Source of the DNA: Bacteriovoracaceae bacterium UBA6261
GTDB taxonomy: Bacteria > Bdellovibrionota > Bacteriovoracia > Bacteriovoracales > Bacteriovoracaceae
Direction of reading: 5' to 3'
Length of the DNA stretch: 7,013 nucleotides
NCBI GenBank assembly: GCA_002440825.1
Contig: DJVH01000114.1
Coordinates: forward strand, 544-7,556
Shown here one piece after another: positions 1 to 5,439 of the stretch; within the stretch, counting starts at the first letter, position 1; every line of letters begins with the position of its first letter. Position numbers and translations under genes: made by a program. Under the pieces are notes generated by a model that saw only the letters and a program-made list of their open reading frames with translations, was not told where the DNA came from and made no database searches.

Positions 1-155
1 TTGTTTCCATTGGCATTGTTGTTAGACTTGGTATTGACTGCTTTTACGACTGCTTTGCTTGTAAACGCACTGTTCACGCTGTAAGCGTGAGCAAGGTTTG
101 CAAAAGCAACTTGAATCGTAACAGTAGCAATGACCGCGATGTTAATGCTTTTCAT
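1..155 (-). CDS. small exported protein, N-terminal part only
   Basis: The gene runs off the left edge of the window; 51 complete codons are visible. It starts with ATG at 153-155, preceded by a strong AGGAG ribosome binding site (plus-strand ctcct at 162-166) six bases upstream. Residues 1-24 look like a Sec signal peptide: a lysine at position 2, a hydrophobic core (about residues 5-19), then a likely cleavage site after AHA (residues 22-24). The visible mature part is rich in Ser, Ala, Val, Lys and Asn (VNSAFTSKAVVKAV, then an Asn-rich run), which suggests a flexible or low-complexity exported protein. It lies only 34 bp after the stop of the upstream peptidase-like gene on the same strand with no hairpin between, so the two may be co-transcribed. 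I do not recognise the family and the function is unknown. Confidence 0.75.
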   Translation of the reverse strand, partial: MKSINIAVIATVTIQVAFANLAHAYSVNSAFTSKAVVKAVNTKSNNNANGN

Positions 156-189
156 TTGTCTCTCCTGTTATTTCCCTGTGATAAAACCG

Positions 190-1434
190 TTAATAATAAT
201 TCTGACATTGCGTAGGATTTCCCTCTCTTCCCCAACGAACCGGGACAGTATCATTTGGATGCGAAGAAATTTTTCCAGCATCAAATAGATCTCTGAACTC
301 TTTTATCGTCAGCGGAATTTGAGGGTAATCCGCGCAAAGTTTTTTATGTTCAACTGCACTTCCTTCTGGAAGGCCGATGAGATAATTCATTCCCGCCGTT
401 TTATCCTTGGCAAAATCTGTCGTTCTTTTTTGAGCGACTACTGCTTTCCAGAATTGTGAAAGAACATCAATCTGAGATTTGATTCTTTGATCTTTTACTG
501 GAGTAGAGAAATTATTAAATTCAGCGCGATTCACACAACGACCGCCTACAGATTGAAGAAAGCGCTGAGCTTCATTGATCGCTTCAATTCTGTCGTCCAT
601 ACTTCTGCAGAGGTTGCCAAGAAGACGATCCAATCGTCCCGCCAGACCTTCTTCTTCGGTGCGAATACGTTTCGAGACTTCGGCCAGAACGTTTTCCGGC
701 CCTGTTTTTTTCAAAAGATCATATTGCTCTAAAGAAAATGAAGGAAGTTCTGCTTCCGGTGTATTAATAAGAAAGGGTGCTTTAAATCTTCTGAATCCAA
801 ACGGCTCACGTGCAAACGAAAACAGAGGCAATCCTCTATGCACTTTCAACTCTCTCACCATATAAGGCAGAGTTGAGTAATAGAGATCGAATATGCCTGA
901 AGCATAAACTTTTTTTACAATATAAGTATGTCTGATCGTCGTTTCGCCAAAAGGTTGTTCAGTAATATAGAAATCCCCTGGTCTGATATCCTTGAGACCA
1001 ACTGGGTAAGAATCTTCTTCAGCGAGAAATTTTGTGTCTGAATATTTTCCGAGATAAGTGATGAAGGCCTTCACTCTCGCAGGTCCTTCAGCATATTTGT
1101 CGAAGAGATTTGTATTGTTGGAAATCGTTTTTTTCCAGAACACACCATCTTCTTTTACCGAATTAAAAGAACGAAAGTTCAGTTTGTGCTCGTAAGCAAA
1201 AATGATTCGGGCAGCGTAAACAACATCGGCACAATCCGTAGCGAGACCTGCATAGGCACTTGCCGGATCAATGAAAATTCTTCGGTTGAAACTGTCTGAA
1301 GAAATCCATTTTACGAATTCGATTTCATCTTTGGCATCCCACTCTCTTTCATGTTTCCAGACATCGGCCCTGGAGGTGGAAGTGAAAGACGCAAGAATGC
1401 AAACGATCAGCGAGACAATGTTAATAAATTTCAT
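190..1434 (-). CDS. exported cysteine-peptidase-like protein (NlpC/P60 or CHAP-like pattern), unknown function
   Basis: A 414-residue protein if started at ATG 1432-1434; an in-frame TTG at 1447-1449 would add five residues, but the ATG places a clean signal peptide at the N-terminus, so I prefer it. Neither start has a strong ribosome binding site. Residues 1-23 form a Sec signal peptide with a probable cut after SRA. Numbering from the ATG, a Cys in the motif TDCADVVYAAR (Cys68) heads a helix, and about 100 residues later comes PGDFYI followed by HTYIVKKV (His169). A Cys at the start of a helix followed by a His on a strand after a PGD turn is the arrangement of papain-like NlpC/P60 and CHAP hydrolases, which cut peptidoglycan peptides. 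The C-terminal 200 residues are charged and probably helical, with no domain I recognise. The protein is likely periplasmic or secreted. The enzyme assignment is inference from spacing and local motifs, not a confident family match. Confidence 0.6.
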   Translation of the reverse strand: MKFINIVSLIVCILASFTSTSRADVWKHEREWDAKDEIEFVKWISSDSFNRRIFIDPASAYAGLATDCADVVYAARIIFAYEHKLNFRSFNSVKEDGVFWKKTISNNTNLFDKYAEGPARVKAFITYLGKYSDTKFLAEEDSYPVGLKDIRPGDFYITEQPFGETTIRHTYIVKKVYASGIFDLYYSTLPYMVRELKVHRGLPLFSFAREPFGFRRFKAPFLINTPEAELPSFSLEQYDLLKKTGPENVLAEVSKRIRTEEEGLAGRLDRLLGNLCRSMDDRIEAINEAQRFLQSVGGRCVNRAEFNNFSTPVKDQRIKSQIDVLSQFWKAVVAQKRTTDFAKDKTAGMNYLIGLPEGSAVEHKKLCADYPQIPLTIKEFRDLFDAGKISSHPNDTVPVRWGREGNPTQCQNYY

Positions 1435-1496
1435 GTGAGGGCCAACCAAACTTTTTTAACGCAATTTTTAAGTCTGGCTTCATTATCAAAAACTTA

Positions 1497-1525
1497 TTTA
1501 TATGTCCAGCATAGAAAAAAAATAA
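1497..1525 (-). promoter_or_regulatory. possible promoter of the peptidase-like gene
   Basis: In the 144-bp gap between the histidine kinase stop and the peptidase-like start, the minus strand has a TATAAA (-10 like, 1497-1502) with TTATTT 17 bases upstream (1520-1525), beside an eight-base T run. The -35 match is poor. The -10 lies about 62 bases before the ATG at 1434. The rest of the gap is AT-rich with a 10-bp palindrome ATGAATTCAT at 1542-1551 and nothing else I can support. Confidence 0.22.
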
Positions 1526-1553
1526 GTCTCTGAAATGGCTGATGAATTCATGG

Positions 1554-1579
1554 AAAAAAAGATGATAAATGGCATGATC
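1554..1579 (-). terminator. weak terminator-like end of the histidine kinase gene
   Basis: Directly after the kinase stop codon the minus strand reads GATCATGCCATTTATCATC followed by seven T residues (plus-strand A run 1554-1560). The stem is poor (GAT/ATC, a C/C mismatch, then about three more pairs including G-U), so only the T tract is convincing. Read-through into the peptidase-like gene is possible. Confidence 0.3.
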
Positions 1580-3546
1580 TACTTTTGTTGAAGATCAACC
1601 CCTAGAGATTGCGTGGTCTCATTGAGGGGCAACTTCACGATGAACTTTGAGCCCTCATTAATTTGACTCTCCACGTAAATCTGGCCTTCGTGCGCGAGGA
1701 CGATTTGCTTTGCAATATAAAGTCCCAGGCCGAGACCGCTTATGTCGTTGGCCGAAATACCTGCGCGTTCGAAACGTTGGAATATTTTTTCTGTATTCTC
1801 TGGTTTGATGCCAAGACCCTGATCAACAAAAGTGATCACGGCATAATCCCCAACGCGTTCAGCATGGATACTGACTGGCTTACTGTTTCCGTATTTTAAA
1901 GCATTGGTGAGAAGGTTGGTAAATGTCTGTTCGAGCCGAAGTCTGTCCCACAATCCATGCATTTCTTCAGCAATAGACAAGTGCAATTCTTCACCACAAG
2001 TATCGATAAAGAGTTCATCAAAACGCTGCTTGAGATCTATCAGAAGCTCAGTGAGATTCACCGGAGCTTTTTCAACTGACAGTTTGCCCGTACGCAGTCT
2101 GGAGATTTCAAGCATATCATCAATGAGTCTGCTCAGGCGCGCTGTCTGTTTATTCGAATGATCGACGTACTTTTCCACTTTTTCACGAGTGAGAGCGGTT
2201 TTTTCGTCTTTCAGAATTTGTTTTTTCATCATCTGCCCATTGAGCACCAAAGATGTCAAAGGCGTTTTTAATTCATGAGACGCGATGGATAGAAATTCAT
2301 CCCGTGCCACAACAGCTTCGCGCAGACGGGCTTCGCTTTCCTGGAGAAATTTGTGAGTGTGAATAGATTCGGTCACATCCTGGCAAATCACAACTCCGGC
2401 AACGATTTGTCCGGCACGATCGCGAACAGGGGCTGAACTCAATCTGATGATGGCCCGTTTTCCGTCGCCACGAAGAACATCTGTATCTTCGCTATTGATG
2501 ATCTCGCCATATTTGATGGATCTTGCCAGTGGCCAGTCTTCACCTTTGTAACGTGAACCATCCGGATGAAAAGCAATCCATTCACCATATTCAGTTATGG
2601 ATTCAGAAGGAAGCATGCCATGTCCCCAAACTTCATGCATTTTATCATTGGCAAAAATTAATTTTCCCGAAGGAGCTTCACCGATAATAACAGCAGCAGG
2701 CATTTGCTTCATCACTGTTTCGAAACGACTTTTCTGAAATTCAATTTCATTAATGAGCTTCTGCTGTTCAGTAATATCAGTGTTTGTTCCAAACCAGCGA
2801 ACAATATTGCCTCTGGTATCTTTTATGGGAACAGCGCGAGTGAGAAACCATCGGTATTCTCCATCTTTCCCTTTGAGCGGAAAGGTCAATTCCCAGGAAT
2901 CATCTTTTTTCCACGCTTCATCTAAAAACGTTCTGACCGATTGGTAAAATTCAGGATGATGGAATTTTTTGAGAGCTTCCGGTGATTTCATTTCTTCAGG
3001 AGAACTGCCGGTGAAATCATACCAGCGTTTATTAAACCAGAAGATGCTTCCTTTGGAATCGGCAATCCAGGCCATTTGAGTCATGGCATTGGCGAGCATC
3101 TGATATTGAAGTTCATCTTTTTTAGTTTCTTCGTTAACTTCAGTCGTAATGTTCTCAATTAAATAAGAAAAGCGAGGCCTTCCTTCATTGGACATTCCCA
3201 AAAAAGACACAGTGACCTGATACCAGTGGATTTGATTTTCTATCGTGAATAACTGTCGAAATTTAACAGGACGATTTAATCGCTGTGATTCACGATAATG
3301 CTTCGACCAGTAGGCAACTGTTTCTGCAGAAACACCCAAAGATGTCGCAGTCTTTCCCCTTAAGCCTTCCTGAGTGGTTCCGAAGAATTTTGCAGAAGCA
3401 GGATTGTCGTTCAGATGAACAACGTCATTTGGAATGAGTTCGACAATTCCAAGCATAAGCGGCGAATCTTGAAAAAAAGACTCCATGGCCTTTTGCGCAT
3501 CCGCTTGGGAGAAATGCACTCTTTCAAAAGATAATAATTCGTCCAT
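1579..3546 (-). CDS. soluble sensor histidine kinase with three PAS modules
   Basis: A 655-residue protein that probably autophosphorylates on His and passes the phosphate to an unidentified response regulator. Order of domains: PAS-like about 22-140; PAS with PAC end about 146-262 (AWIADSKGSIFWFNKRW, later the PAC-type end VRWFGTNTDITEQQ); PAS about 270-395 (ends VVICQDVTES); HisKA about 412-485 with the H-box SHELKTPL (phospho-acceptor His424); HATPase about 530-642 with the N-box around Asn548 (TNLLTNALKYG), G1 box DQGLGI (575-580), F-box FQRFER and G2 box GLGLGLY (604-610). All catalytic boxes look intact. There is no signal peptide or membrane segment, so it should act in the cytoplasm and sense an internal cue such as redox, light or a ligand through PAS. 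There is no receiver domain and no response regulator in the window, so it is an orphan here. ATG 3544-3546 is preceded by AGGAG about 12 bases upstream, a rather long spacing. Family is certain; partner and signal are unknown. Confidence 0.95.
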   Translation of the reverse strand: MDELLSFERVHFSQADAQKAMESFFQDSPLMLGIVELIPNDVVHLNDNPASAKFFGTTQEGLRGKTATSLGVSAETVAYWSKHYRESQRLNRPVKFRQLFTIENQIHWYQVTVSFLGMSNEGRPRFSYLIENITTEVNEETKKDELQYQMLANAMTQMAWIADSKGSIFWFNKRWYDFTGSSPEEMKSPEALKKFHHPEFYQSVRTFLDEAWKKDDSWELTFPLKGKDGEYRWFLTRAVPIKDTRGNIVRWFGTNTDITEQQKLINEIEFQKSRFETVMKQMPAAVIIGEAPSGKLIFANDKMHEVWGHGMLPSESITEYGEWIAFHPDGSRYKGEDWPLARSIKYGEIINSEDTDVLRGDGKRAIIRLSSAPVRDRAGQIVAGVVICQDVTESIHTHKFLQESEARLREAVVARDEFLSIASHELKTPLTSLVLNGQMMKKQILKDEKTALTREKVEKYVDHSNKQTARLSRLIDDMLEISRLRTGKLSVEKAPVNLTELLIDLKQRFDELFIDTCGEELHLSIAEEMHGLWDRLRLEQTFTNLLTNALKYGNSKPVSIHAERVGDYAVITFVDQGLGIKPENTEKIFQRFERAGISANDISGLGLGLYIAKQIVLAHEGQIYVESQINEGSKFIVKLPLNETTQSLGVDLQQK

Positions 3547-3561
3547 TAACTCTTAAATCTC

Positions 3562-3580
3562 CTGATAGTAACGCTATCAG
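3562..3580 (-). promoter_or_regulatory. perfect 7-bp inverted repeat next to the kinase ribosome binding site
   Basis: CTGATAG (3562-3568) and CTATCAG (3574-3580) are perfect inverted repeats around a 5-base loop. On the kinase mRNA the 3' arm ends in CAG and runs directly into the AGGAG ribosome binding site, sharing the AG. It could be an operator for a dimeric repressor or an mRNA hairpin that limits ribosome access. There is no T run after it, so it is not a terminator. Confidence 0.45.
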
Positions 3581-3603
3581 AGGGTTTGTTTGTTGAATAA
3601 TGG

Positions 3604-3634
3604 ATTGTACAAAGTTGGCTTGTTTTTTAGACAA
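3604..3634 (-). promoter_or_regulatory. possible promoter of the histidine kinase gene
   Basis: On the minus strand, TACAAT (3604-3609; five of six bases match TATAAT) lies 19 bases downstream of TTGTCT (3629-3634). The spacing is longer than the ideal 17. Transcription would start about 50 bases before the kinase ATG and would include the 7-bp hairpin at 3562-3580. Confidence 0.3.
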
Positions 3635-3670
3635 TAATAGAATTTTTCAATGCTAGATATTCTTACTTTG

Positions 3671-3697
3671 ACTATAAAATGGTGGAGCTAGCCCACC
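3671..3697 (-). terminator. terminator-like hairpin after the four-gene cassette
   Basis: On the minus strand GGTGGG and TCCACC pair (six pairs, one of them G-U) around the loop CTAGC, followed by ATTTTATAG. The hairpin occupies 3681-3697 and the T-rich tail 3671-3680. It lies about 80 bases after the stop of the last cassette gene and upstream of the kinase promoter, where a terminator is expected. The stem is short and the T run is only four bases, so strength is uncertain. It overlaps the possible attachment site at 3680-3689. Confidence 0.4.
3680..3689 (-). other. possible attachment-site remnant (matches the 3' end of tmRNA)
   Basis: The minus strand reads AGCTCCACCA, identical to the 3' end I recall for E. 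coli tmRNA (ssrA), including the CCA. The 3' ends of tRNA and tmRNA genes are standard integration targets for tyrosine recombinases. No T-arm precedes it, so it is not an intact gene; it fits the short remnant left at the far end of an element. The orientation fits: the element lies on the side where the rest of ssrA would have been. The match is only 10 bp and the same bases form a hairpin, so chance is possible. Confidence 0.2.
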
Positions 3698-3730
3698 TTC
3701 ATTAATATTAATTATTTAAGGTATTTTTGT

Positions 3731-3767
3731 CCAGCTAATCGCTGGTTCCAGTCATTTTGAGTCATTT
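3731..3767. repeat. short inverted and direct repeats at the junction
   Basis: CCAGC (3731-3735) and GCTGG (3741-3745) form a 5-bp inverted repeat with a 5-base spacer. Immediately after, AGTCATTT occurs twice (3750-3757 and 3760-3767) with a 10-bp period, one helical turn. Same-face spaced direct repeats beside an integrated element can be recombinase or accessory-protein binding sites, but these are short and the region is AT-rich. Confidence 0.25.
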
Positions 3768-3777
3768 AAAGCAAGAT

Positions 3778-4098
3778 TTAATAGTGTGCTGATGCGGCTG
3801 CAACACCAACTTTTTTATTTTGAGAATTTTCGTTTGATACTTCACTTACACCATTCAATTTTTCATTTACTGTAAGTGGGTTAAAAACCAAGTGGTATTC
3901 TGAAAGTTCAGTAGTCGCCACATCAAGAAATAGGGTTGATAAAAAATCTATTCTTTTAAGTAATCTCATTCCTTTAAAACTATTTGATACTACCTCTAAA
4001 CGAATAACATCATTTTCTTCAAAAAAAACTTCGACAGATTCAATATTTGAATCTGCTAATACTTTATTTATTATTCCACTAATTCTATTTTTATCCAT
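3778..4098 (-). CDS. small BolA-like protein coupled to the HEPN gene, unknown function
   Basis: A 106-residue protein. Residues 36-57 (VVSNSFKGMRLLKRIDF and onward) and 69-79 (HLVFNPLTVNE) line up by eye with BolA, where VSDRFTGERFLNRH is followed by a helix and then HAL...YTIKEW, and the N-terminal helix then strand also fits the BolA order. The histidine of the BolA RHR motif is replaced (KRID), so glutaredoxin/Fe-S partnering as in true BolA is unlikely. A polar C-terminal tail (about 84-106) ends AAASAHY. The gene overlaps the upstream HEPN gene by 28 bp and has GAGG about nine bases before its ATG, inside that gene, so translation is probably coupled. By position it could be the antitoxin or a regulatory partner of the HEPN protein. 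It has no GSxxxG motif of MNT nucleotidyltransferases. The gene is real with good confidence; the BolA-like fold is an unverified reading and the role is inference. Confidence 0.8.
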   Translation of the reverse strand: MDKNRISGIINKVLADSNIESVEVFFEENDVIRLEVVSNSFKGMRLLKRIDFLSTLFLDVATTELSEYHLVFNPLTVNEKLNGVSEVSNENSQNKKVGVAAASAHY

Positions 4099-4499
4099 TG
4101 GTAAAACCTCGTATAAGCTTCATATAGATCATCATAATCTGACTCTGACAACCCCATAAACTCATACCGTTTATTAGTGTCCCATGCTCCCACTATTTTA
4201 TGCCAAAAGGGTAGAATAAATCTATGATTATTCATTGCCATGTGTAAAATTTTCTTATTATGAATTTTCACTTGGGCAATTTTTAATAGGTTATGCCCAT
4301 CAGCACCACTTGTTGGAGGTGTTCCACCAGCTTTATAGATTGCAGCTTTCATGATCATTTCAGTTCCAAAATGACAGTTCATAATAGCTTGGTCATATAA
4401 AGGCTCGTCCGAATCCAATGCTCTTTCGGCCATTAAAAAATGTTCTATAGCCTTCAATCTATGAACTTCATGAATCGGTAAATTATTCTTATCTGTCAT
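4071..4499 (-). CDS. HEPN-domain protein (possible RNase toxin)
   Basis: A 142-residue all-helical protein that fits the HEPN profile along its whole length: helix 1 RLKAIEHFLMAERAL (14-28), helix 2 with QAIMNCHFGTEMIMKAAIYKAGG (37-59; the usual A..H...E..(L)KA pattern with His43, Glu47, Lys51), an HNLL (69-72) equivalent to the family's HDLL, and a C-terminal KRYEF (110-114) equivalent to RYP, followed by a last helix ending YQWIK. HEPN proteins are often metal-independent RNases whose active site is R-x4-6-H. Here Arg93 and His100 (RFILPFWH, six residues between) satisfy that rule, though the position between helices must be checked. HEPN genes usually pair with an MNT antitoxin; none is present. 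The gene follows the 180-residue gene by 15 bp with only a weak ribosome binding site and overlaps the BolA-like gene by 28 bp. HEPN assignment is fairly safe; toxicity is inference. Confidence 0.85.
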   Translation of the reverse strand: MTDKNNLPIHEVHRLKAIEHFLMAERALDSDEPLYDQAIMNCHFGTEMIMKAAIYKAGGTPPTSGADGHNLLKIAQVKIHNKKILHMAMNNHRFILPFWHKIVGAWDTNKRYEFMGLSESDYDDLYEAYTRFYQWIKIELVE

Positions 4500-4514
4500 T
4501 TATTTTTCACACAT

Positions 4515-5057
4515 TTACAGCTCTGAAACCTCTTCTAAAAACTCATTCACAAAGGGCCAATTTTCATGGCCAAGAAAATTTAGAATGACTGGATATCCTT
4601 TCCAATTGTACTTTCTATTTCTTTCTGTCCTAGGACGAAAATCATCACTGTAAATATCAATTTTTTGAGTCGTACCATCAAACTCATGCCTATGAGGCTT
4701 AAAATGCCAAGGTGCATTTGGATTAAATGAATCCTGATGCGTACTATGATACATGATTCTAAGTGTAGAATTTAAATCACTACAACGATAGTTAAAAAAA
4801 GTTGTTAATCCATACTCCGGTGGAAATTCACGTGAAGTACTGGTTCGCTTCTGTATCTCAACTGTAAAATCTTTTAATGTTACAAATTTAATATCATGGT
4901 AAATAATTATGCCCGATTCTCCTCGGGTCGAAGTAACTCGATACTTATTCTCTCCAGATTTTATCATCCAAGAATAACTTTCAAGAACGTCACTATGAAT
5001 TTGAAGATGTTTATCTAATTCAAACCATCTTCCATGCTTTTTACCAGAAGAAATCAT
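4515..5057 (-). CDS. unknown 180-residue His-rich protein, faint TumE-like (DUF6516) pattern
   Basis: The ATG overlaps the stop of the upstream 96-residue gene in an ATGA, so the two are translationally coupled. The protein is soluble, rich in Tyr, Trp, His and Phe, with no signal peptide or membrane segment. The middle has clustered histidines: MYHSTHQD (His104, His107), WHF (118), PHRHEFDG (His122, His124). A stretch of aromatic/polar strand followed by ...PHRHEFDG resembles the PHHKH-type motif of TumE-family toxins (DUF6516), but this protein is about twice as long and I see no other clear match. The C-terminus (about 154-180) is a strand then an acidic helix. A metal site or nuclease-like role is conceivable. 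Composition is very AT-rich compared with the kinase. Coupled to a small upstream gene, it has the layout of a toxin after an antitoxin. I cannot name the family. Confidence 0.8.
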   Translation of the reverse strand: MISSGKKHGRWFELDKHLQIHSDVLESYSWMIKSGENKYRVTSTRGESGIIIYHDIKFVTLKDFTVEIQKRTSTSREFPPEYGLTTFFNYRCSDLNSTLRIMYHSTHQDSFNPNAPWHFKPHRHEFDGTTQKIDIYSDDFRPRTERNRKYNWKGYPVILNFLGHENWPFVNEFLEEVSEL

Positions 5058-5344
5058 TGTTTAATCGCTAAATCTCTTTGTTCTGATACAAATGAAGTGT
5101 AATCTAATATTTTCATTGCATCTTCATCAGAAACTTTATTGGTATCAGCTTTAGTGATTAATTCTTCATTTGAAGAAACTTTATATCGACTGCACATTTC
5201 CTGAAGTTCATTTTTATACTTCTCAAGAAGATCAGTTGTACTAAAATTCGGGTTATGTATTAGTTGATTAACTAAATTCAGTGTTTCTTGAGAAATAACT
5301 GATCCAAATTCATTTTCCATATTTTTCCTTGCCTCATTACCCAT
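5054..5344 (-). CDS. unknown 96-residue protein, first gene of the cassette
   Basis: A small, charged, probably helical protein (about residues 20-55 and 75-96) with no recognised family, signal peptide or membrane segment. Two starts are possible: ATG at 5342-5344 with AGGTGG six bases upstream, or ATG at residue 9 (5318-5320; protein begins MENEFGSV) with AAGGA upstream. Both ribosome binding sites are acceptable; I keep the longer form. The stop overlaps the next start in ATGA. As first and smallest gene of a coupled pair it could be the antitoxin of the 180-residue protein, but no DNA-binding helix-turn-helix or ribbon motif is obvious. It begins 57 bp after the terminator of int, so a promoter must lie in that gap or transcription reads through. 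The only weak candidate is TATAGG just before the long start, which would favour the shorter form. Confidence 0.75.
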   Translation of the reverse strand: MGNEARKNMENEFGSVISQETLNLVNQLIHNPNFSTTDLLEKYKNELQEMCSRYKVSSNEELITKADTNKVSDEDAMKILDYTSFVSEQRDLAIKQ

Positions 5345-5377
5345 ATTTTACCACCTATAATTTTCCGTTTGAACAAA

Positions 5378-5392
5378 ATGTATTTTTTACAT
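5378..5392. repeat. short inverted repeat upstream of the cassette
   Basis: ATGTA (5378-5382) and TACAT (5388-5392) are perfect inverted repeats separated by five T. They lie about 34-48 bp before the first cassette gene, in the only space available for its promoter, so an operator for autoregulation is possible. The repeat is short and AT-rich. Confidence 0.25.
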
Positions 5393-5401
5393 ACCTAAAA
5401 T

Positions 5402-5434
5402 ACAGGCAAAGAGTGGACATCACCCTTTGCCTGT
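5402..5434 (-). terminator. strong hairpin terminator after int
   Basis: ACAGGCAAAG (5402-5411) and CTTTGCCTGT (5425-5434) are perfect 10-bp inverted repeats; on the minus-strand RNA a G-U pair and three more pairs extend the stem to 14. It starts five bases after the int stop codon and is followed by ATTTTAGG. The tail is not a strong T run, so it could also protect the 3' end of the mRNA. It separates the ssb-xis-int unit from the four-gene cassette. Confidence 0.65.
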
Positions 5435-5439
5435 TAAAA

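Noticed and set aside
487..865. Two overlapping plus-strand open frames (81 and 96 codons) inside the peptidase-like gene
   Set aside because: They lie opposite a complete gene with a signal peptide, have no convincing ribosome binding sites, and their products have arbitrary composition without domains.
1663..2947. Several plus-strand open frames of 60-85 codons opposite the histidine kinase
   Set aside because: The minus-strand kinase is unmistakable with all catalytic boxes; these frames are antisense shadows.
3671..3697. A tRNA or tmRNA gene at the junction
   Set aside because: Only the last 10 bases match a tmRNA end; there is no T-arm, no D-arm and no acceptor 5' strand nearby, so no intact RNA gene is present.
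3778..4098. MNT-type nucleotidyltransferase antitoxin as HEPN partner
   Set aside because: The expected GSxxxG and DxD motifs are absent from the 106-residue protein.
4790..4802. Seven-T run in the coding strand of the 180-residue gene as a slippage or frameshift site
   Set aside because: The frame is open on both sides and gives a continuous plausible protein; a short homopolymer in an AT-rich gene needs no special explanation.
3778..5344. CRISPR array or long repeats in the AT-rich cassette
   Set aside because: No regularly spaced repeats of 20 bases or more are visible; only short AT-rich words recur.
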